In this document: positions 58,312-64,000 of the stretch, one piece after another | Numbering within the stretch: position 1 is the first letter of the stretch | Layout: each line of letters opens with the position of its first letter | DNA from: Turnera subulata | Taxonomy: Eukaryota; Streptophyta; Magnoliopsida; Malpighiales; Passifloraceae | Direction: 5' to 3' | Assembly: GCA_028386065.3 (NCBI GenBank) | Contig: JAKUCV010000253.1 | Location: 78,750-142,749 of the forward strand | Length of the DNA: 64,000 bases | Translations under genes and position numbers: made by a program | The notes under the pieces: generated by a model | What the model was told of the DNA's origin: nothing | The model's database searches: none | Seen by the model: only the letters and a program-made list of their open reading frames with translations

Positions 58312-58755
58312 TTTGTGGAAGTATGGGACCTATCGCGATTAAACTCGTAATGTATTGGATAATGACACCCATGATGGGGATCTTTAGTGATAAGATCTCA
58401 TCTGGATGGGTTTATCTGGTGTAATTCAAATCCTAGTCTGTTATGGGTAACAGATAGAGTGAGGATTTAAAGGGTGTGGAGATAATATAGGTATTATCTC
58501 CACAGTGTTTCAAAAGTCCCAAACTCTGTTATAAATACAAGAGTTGTGTATAGCATCTAGGTTGTGATCAGTGGGTTTCTTCCTAGTGATTAAACCCCAG
58601 ATCAACTGCTGTGGACATTGAAGAAGGCAGGAAAGGCAGGAATCAATCATCTACAGGCTCCATTGAATTTAGAAGGTTGGTGTTCTAAATTCTATTTAAT
58701 AATTTCCGCTGTGCACATATTTATTTGTTAAATATGATCTCTAAAAAATCCAACA
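58312..58755 (+). repeat. 5' LTR of copia element 4 (left end tentative)
   Basis: The LTR ends ATCCAACA at 58755, directly before a primer site. A TATA box (TATAAATA, 58530-58537) gives + orientation. The likely start is TGTGGAAGTATGGG near 58312, but no partner LTR is in the window to confirm it. The size (about 440 bp) is normal for copia. Confidence 0.6.
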
Positions 58756-58756
58756 T

Positions 58757-58768
58757 TGGTAGCGGAGC
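58757..58768 (+). promoter_or_regulatory. Primer-binding site of copia element 4
   Basis: TGGTAGCGGAGC, one base after the LTR end. It is an initiator tRNA-Met-type site with two differences from the common TGGTATCAGAGC. Confidence 0.8.
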
Positions 58769-60751
58769 CATAGGTTATAATTCCTGTTGTCGATCGGTTC
58801 TTGCTGGCATGACATATTATCACGCATGGTTGATATGCTAAATTCAATTGATATATCATATGCTGTGCTATGCTCTTGCGTGATGACGCGATCTGCAATT
58901 TTTTTTTTTTAATAAACATGTGGTATATATTATACCTATATAACATGTTTGTTGAATATACTATGATGGTAGATCTGTATTTAATGGACTATGTCAATAT
59001 GCTGTGTATCATATAACATGTAAATGGTATGCCATGTGTATGTATATGTGATATGCCATGATTAATAGTATGATATATGTTATTCATGTTAATCGGTTTA
59101 GAAGGTAATATGCCATGTTAGTTGATACATAAGTGATATGCCATGTGGATTATGACTAATATACCATGCTTACACGTTATTAATTGATGATAATAAAACT
59201 GTGTTTTATGCCTGTCAATTAATTTAGACAGTGTACATGTTGATAATTAAAATACTTTGTTGTATTTGGCGTTGAACATGTTGTTAATCTGAATCCAAGC
59301 TGTATTGTTTTGGTATTTTGGCATATTGTTTGATTGAACCCATTGAACCCATGAGACCCAGACCCGGTTTTTGACCCGTTGCCACCATGGGTTGGTGGCA
59401 AGTCGCCACTGCAGCTAATCGGAGGCGGTTGAGACAGCGTTCGTCGCTGCTCTCACTGGGACCGACGGCGGCAGGCCGTGACGTGAGGAGGATGACGGGC
59501 GCGCGCGGTGGCCGCGTCCCTCTACTCTTCTATCGGCGGCGTGCGGTGGCAGCGAGGAGGCAGAGGAGGCCGCGGTTTCTCCCGAGCGTGGCTGTGTGCT
59601 GCGAGGCCCCTCTCCACCTTCATCATCTTCGGCGACAGCCACAGCTCTTCCCTGTGTGGGATGCGAGCCGCGGGCCGAAGCTGGAGATGGCGGATCTGGG
59701 CGGAGAAGTCGTCGCCGGGAGGTCGAGCAAGAGCAGGTCGTGGTGGTTCGAGCGGCGGCCTTTGTGGTTGCTGCTCCCGCCTCGATCTGCGACTGCGGCC
59801 TCCGTCGTCGTGGATGATGGCGGCAGCGGCGTCCTTCGTGGGGGCCGCGGCTGTCTTCTTCGGCGGCGGACGACGTGGCTCCGGCGAGGCCTCCTTCTTT
59901 GTGAAGGAGATGATGCCTCGGATCTGCCCCACACCCATTTTCTCTTTTTTCTGTTTTCTTTGGAAATGAAAAAAAAAGGGAAAAAGGGATGGGTTTTTCC
60001 GGGCCGAGCCTATCTCGTGGGCTCATGTGTTGGGCTCACTGGACAGGCTGCTGGGTCTGCGGGTCTGGGCCGATTTGTTTTGGCTCACTGGGTTGGTTTC
60101 TGGACCCGCTGGTTTTGAGCCAACTTGTTTGGCATGATGGGCCTATTTTGTTGGGCTCGTCTGGGTTGAATTTAATTAGGCTATTCTGGACTATGTGATC
60201 TTTTTGGCCTGATTATTCATTTGGACTTAGTATCCTTTTTGGGTTCATTGTTCATTTAACTATGTGTTAAACAATTTAACTATGTGTTAAATTCAAATTA
60301 AAAAAAAAGGATGTGCATGATTGAATTATTTGTTAATTATGTATTTGTGCACATAAAGTTTTTTTAATTTAGCATAATTGATTGTTATTATTATCTAACT
60401 TTGTGTTGGTAATAAATGAGTGACGACATTCAATTATGAAAATAATTATGTGTTAATTATTTTAATTCTCACTTTGAATAAATTTGGAGTATTTATTTTA
60501 GTGGGAGTGAATGCTTTATATGATTAAATATTTTTGAAATAGTTATTTATTTTTCTAGGCATAGATGATGATGCACTTTGATGGGTATTCGATTTTATGT
60601 TTAAAAAAAATATGTTAGCTATTTATTATATTTAATGTAAAGCATATTGTCCTTGTATACATGATGAGGCATTTAATCCTGTGTGGATTTTTACATGAAT
60701 TAATTGTATTATTTATCGATGTACAATTGGCTAATTAATTGTGACTTGTAG
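58769..60751 (+). other. 2-kb untranslated leader of copia element 4
   Basis: The interval between the primer site and the gag start holds no recognisable gene. TATGCCATG occurs four times between 59029 and 59145. A GC-rich block (59390-59940) shows long overlapping ORFs on both strands (for example 59387-60118 + and 59415-60026 -), a typical effect of high GC. After it comes a GGGCT/GGGCC-rich stretch (60000-60200) and AT-rich DNA up to the ATG. The leader may include an acquired insertion. Confidence 0.5.
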
Positions 60752-63700
60752 ATGTCTGCTTCCACTAAAGGGATTGTTGCTGAGCTAAACAAAAATGAGA
60801 AGCTCAATGGCGATAATTATGAAGTATGGAGCATGAAAATCCAGTATGTTCTGGAGGAACAAGATGTTCTCGATGCTCTGGAAACCGAGATGGTTGAGCC
60901 TGAGGAGGGAAACACAGCCCAGCATAGGAGAGAGAGAGACCTCTACCTTGTGTGGAAGAGGAAGAACTCTCTCGCCCGCATTACCATGCTAAGTAGCATG
61001 GAAAATGACCTTATGCGCACTTACAATAAGTTGTCGAGTGCTAAGGACATTTGGGCTGCCCTTAAGGCAAAGTTTGGTGGTGTGTCCTTAACCAAACTGA
61101 GGCAGTTGACAGTCAAGTTTGACAGCTATAAAAAGCAACCCAATCGCAATATGAGACAACATTTGAGGGATATGTCAAACATGATCAGTGAGTTAAGTGA
61201 TGCTGGTCATGAACTCACTGAAGAACAAAAGGTTCAAGCTGTCATCCGCTCTTTGCCGAGTTCTTGGGACTATATGAAAGTCCAGTTGACCCACAACTTT
61301 AATATTACTACCTTTGACGATGTGGTTCGTCATTTGGAGCTTGAGGAAGAGCGCCTTGGGGCCTCTAAAGAACCTCCTCAGAGCAATGCCTTTGTGGCTG
61401 AAGGTAGTAAGAATAATAAACGCAAGAAGGGTCAAAAGAACAAGAAAAGAAAGAAGGCAAAGCAGGCTCAGAAGAAACCTTCTGTTGAAGGAAAAGTCCC
61501 TCAACAGAAAAAGAACAAAAACAAGAACCAGTTAAAATGTTATAACTGTGGCCAAATGGGGCATTTTGCTGCTGAGTGCACAGAGCCCAAGAAGGTATGT
61601 TCCTTCAATAATATTGTCAGTTCTAGTTTTGTTACTAGTTCTGCTTTATTAACTGAATCAACTTTCATGTGGATTGTAGATTCGGGGGCCACAGACCACA
61701 TAAGCAATGATCGAGGATCATTTGTGGACTATCGTCGTATTTCGAGTGGATCGAAGTGGATTCATGTGGGAAATAACTCCAAGCTGGAAGTTAAAGGTTT
61801 GGGCACTTGCCAACTGAGGTTGACTGGTGGTCAGACTTTGGACCTACATGATGTACTCTACGTTCCAGAGATGCGGCGAAATCTTGTTTCTGTTTCTGTT
61901 TTAGCTAAACAAGGTTTCTTATTCAATTTTCATAAAGTTGGTTTGGACTTGTTCTATGGGACTGTACTTTATGGTTTTGGTTTCTGGATGAATGGTCTTA
62001 TTGTTTTGGATGTTGAAAACTTTTCTAATAAATCCAATTTTTCCCTTTTTACATCCTCCAGTAATGTGAACGATGATGTGAACGTGTGGCATTCAAGGCT
62101 TGGCCATGTGGGCCAGCAAAGAATGAATCGCCTCGCGAAAGAGGGCCTTATGGGCTCGATTGACAAGGTAGAACTTCCTGTGTGTGAGTTCTGCCTTGCG
62201 GGAAAAATGGCAAGAAAACCATTCAGAAAAGCAACGAGAGCAGATCAACCGTTGCAGTTAATACATTCTGACATCTGTGGTCCAATGAATGTGAGGGCAA
62301 GGCATGGTGCCTATTATTTCATCACTTTCATTGATGATTTCACGCGCTACGGTTATGTCTATTTGATTTCCCACAAATCTGAGGCGTTGGACTGTTTCAG
62401 AAAGTTCATAAGCCTTGTGGAAAATCAACTTGATAAGCGTATCAAGGCATTAAGGACAGACCGAGGCCGTGAATATTTGTCTGATCAGTTCAAACAAATA
62501 TGTGATGAAAAAGGAATTCTTAGGCAACTAACTATTCCTGGAACTCCACAACAAAATGGTGTTGCGGAAAGAAGAAATAGAACTCTTCTTGAGATGGTCA
62601 GATCCATGATGGCACAGGCTAAGTTGCCAGTCTCCTTTTGGGGAGATGCACTCTTAACTGCCACTCATGTACTGAACCTAGTGCCCTCAAAATCTGTAGC
62701 TTCTACACCTTATGAGTTATGGACAGGTAGGAAACCTGACTTAAGTTGGCTAAAGCCTTGGGGCTGTGCTGCTTATACCCATAACTCTTCCCACAGACAT
62801 GGGAAATTGGGACCTAGAGGAAGTAAGAGTATTTTCATAAGATATTCAGAAAACTCTAAAGGTTATGTGTTCATTGGTGAACACGAGGGTGTAGGATATA
62901 CAGAATTTGAATCACGAGATGTGACTTTCTTGGAGAATGAGTTTCCAAGAAGAGGTGATACAGGACCTGATCAATCTCTTTTTGAGATGTGTGATCAGAC
63001 AGGACAAGATGATGCAAGCCAATTGAGTATTGGTGAATCTGACATACATCAGAATCTTGATCCTAGTGGGAGTAATCTGGACAGTAGTGGAACTGTATCA
63101 CTACACCCAGAGCCTCGAAGAAGTGAGCGTGGTAATGTTCCACGACGTCACTTTGAGATCGAGGGTGTCGATGATGTGCATCGGCAAGCCTTCATTGTAG
63201 AACCTCTTGATGAAGAGGAACTCAAAAGCTACAATGAGGCTGTCTCCTGTATTGCCAAGACAGAATGGATTAAAGCAATGGATGAAGAGCTAAGCTCCAT
63301 GCATTCTAACCATGTTTGGGAATTGGTAGATTTACCGAAGGGACGAAAGGCTATTGGGAACAAGTGGGTTCTCAAAATCAAGCGAAATGCTGATGGGTCA
63401 ATCGATAGATATAAGGCACGTCTAGTAGCCAAGGGTTACATACAACAGGAACGGATAGATTATGAGGAAACCTTCTCTCCTGTTGTGAGATTTGCATCTA
63501 TTCGATTGATCTTAGCCATTGTGGCAGATCTTGATCTCGAGTTACAACAGATGGATGTAAAAACAGCATTCCTTAACGGAAATCTAGAAGAGGAAATTTA
63601 CATGCAACAACCTGTGGGTTTTGCTGTAAAAGGCCAGGAACACAAAGTGTGTAGGCTGATGAGATCCATTTATGGACTCAAACAATCTTCTAGACAATGG

Positions 63701-64000
63701 TACTTAAGGTTTCATGAAGCCATCACATCTTTCATGTTTGTCATGATAGATGAGGACCATTGTGTGTATGTTAAGAGATCTGGGGATCATTTTGTGGTCT
63801 TGTCACTCTATGTCGACGACATACTGTTGGCTGGAAATAATAAAGATTTCCTAGTATCCATAAAGGCTTGGTTGTCCTCCAACTTTGAGATGAAGGACAT
63901 GGGTGAAGCTGCATACATTCTAGGGGTTAAGATCCTTAGAGATCGATCCAAAAGATTATTGTCTCTTTCTCAAGAGCATTACATCAAGAAAATTTTGGAA
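60752..64000 (+). CDS. Ty1/copia Gag-Pol polyprotein, intact and open at window edge
   Basis: This is an uninterrupted frame of 1,083 codons from ATG at 60752 to the last base, with no stop. It would make a single polyprotein for retrotransposition. Domains: Gag core (residues about 1-200, NEKLNGDNYEVWSMKIQYVL), a Lys-rich stretch, CCHC knuckle CYNCGQMGHFAAEC (263-276), and protease D310-S311-G312. Integrase zinc residues are H447, H452, C478 and C481; its catalytic D507, D570 and E606 have the D,D35E spacing. RT starts near 870 (NKWVLKIKRNADGS) and has YVDD at 1020-1023. The rest of RT, RNase H and the 3' LTR lie beyond the window. All key residues seen are intact, unlike every other element here. 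The start follows the 2-kb leader and gives a normal copia Gag N-terminus. The lineage was not assigned. Confidence 0.93.
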   Translation, partial: MSASTKGIVAELNKNEKLNGDNYEVWSMKIQYVLEEQDVLDALETEMVEPEEGNTAQHRRERDLYLVWKRKNSLARITMLSSMENDLMRTYNKLSSAKDIWAALKAKFGGVSLTKLRQLTVKFDSYKKQPNRNMRQHLRDMSNMISELSDAGHELTEEQKVQAVIRSLPSSWDYMKVQLTHNFNITTFDDVVRHLELEEERLGASKEPPQSNAFVAEGSKNNKRKKGQKNKKRKKAKQAQKKPSVEGKVPQQKKNKNKNQLKCYNCGQMGHFAAECTEPKKVCSFNNIVSSSFVTSSALLTESTFMWIVDSGATDHISNDRGSFVDYRRISSGSKWIHVGNNSKLEVKGLGTCQLRLTGGQTLDLHDVLYVPEMRRNLVSVSVLAKQGFLFNFHKVGLDLFYGTVLYGFGFWMNGLIVLDVENFSNKSNFSLFTSSSNVNDDVNVWHSRLGHVGQQRMNRLAKEGLMGSIDKVELPVCEFCLAGKMARKPFRKATRADQPLQLIHSDICGPMNVRARHGAYYFITFIDDFTRYGYVYLISHKSEALDCFRKFISLVENQLDKRIKALRTDRGREYLSDQFKQICDEKGILRQLTIPGTPQQNGVAERRNRTLLEMVRSMMAQAKLPVSFWGDALLTATHVLNLVPSKSVASTPYELWTGRKPDLSWLKPWGCAAYTHNSSHRHGKLGPRGSKSIFIRYSENSKGYVFIGEHEGVGYTEFESRDVTFLENEFPRRGDTGPDQSLFEMCDQTGQDDASQLSIGESDIHQNLDPSGSNLDSSGTVSLHPEPRRSERGNVPRRHFEIEGVDDVHRQAFIVEPLDEEELKSYNEAVSCIAKTEWIKAMDEELSSMHSNHVWELVDLPKGRKAIGNKWVLKIKRNADGSIDRYKARLVAKGYIQQERIDYEETFSPVVRFASIRLILAIVADLDLELQQMDVKTAFLNGNLEEEIYMQQPVGFAVKGQEHKVCRLMRSIYGLKQSSRQWYLRFHEAITSFMFVMIDEDHCVYVKRSGDHFVVLSLYVDDILLAGNNKDFLVSIKAWLSSNFEMKDMGEAAYILGVKILRDRSKRLLSLSQEHYIKKILE

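Noticed and set aside
59387..60118. 243-aa ORF (+) and 203-aa ORF (-) in GC-rich DNA
   Set aside because: At least five overlapping frames are open on both strands in the same stretch, within a retrotransposon leader, with Arg/Pro-rich low-complexity products. No coding evidence.

Overview
This is a stretch of nuclear genome from a flowering plant, most likely a eudicot. It carries one intron-containing host gene (an IQM-family calmodulin-binding protein, 27368-30869, + strand). The rest is mostly LTR retrotransposons of several plant-specific lineages, many decayed and nested inside one another. Nothing prokaryotic or organellar was seen. The lineage names come from motif recognition, not from a database search.

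Layout. 1-9943: 3' part of a + strand Sirevirus-type Ty1/copia element (gag tail, protease, integrase, RT-RNase H, env-like ORF, 3' LTR). Its env-like ORF is split by a 1.9-kb solo LTR with a perfect 5-bp target-site duplication (TSD). The LTR ends in a run of 49 C and one N, a probable assembly gap. 9945-11197: very AT-rich DNA. 11203-22999: a structurally complete but frame-broken Sirevirus-type element on the - strand, with both LTRs, PBS, PPT and TSD ATCAT. Its env-like region also contains a solo LTR (TSD ATGTG). 23005-27200: intergenic DNA with a 413-bp MITE (9-bp TSD), a SINE-like segment, a perfect-looking 165-bp tandem duplication and a 74-bp tRNA-like tandem repeat. 27368-30869: the IQM gene, nine coding exons.

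31827-49916: an Ale/Retrofit-like copia element (+) whose LTRs are about 17 kb apart because an Athila/Tat-like Ty3/gypsy element (-) and its own insertions sit inside it. The gypsy RT is broken twice: by a solo LTR (39883-41724, TSD AACTA) and by a composite (35849-39654, TSD ATTGG). The composite joins a Tekay-like LTR to a tiny LTR element (TRIM) whose LTR carries a 5S-rRNA-like sequence, as in Cassandra elements. 50433-51183: a hAT-like non-autonomous DNA transposon. 51631-53207: another solo LTR. 53504-about 56420: 5' LTR, gag and protease start of a third Sirevirus-type element (+), broken off by a GC-rich LTR-like segment. 58312-64000: the 5' part of a different copia element (+), with an uninterrupted gag-pol frame of at least 1,083 codons that runs off the window.

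Apart from the IQM gene, the coding capacity belongs to retrotransposons: Gag packages the RNA, protease cuts the polyprotein, RT-RNase H copies RNA to DNA, and integrase inserts it. I found no defence, biosynthetic or other gene system that is clearly new. The most interesting material is structural: the 5S-bearing TRIM and the junctions around it, recurring palindromes in unrelated element families, and the intact copia frame at the right edge.
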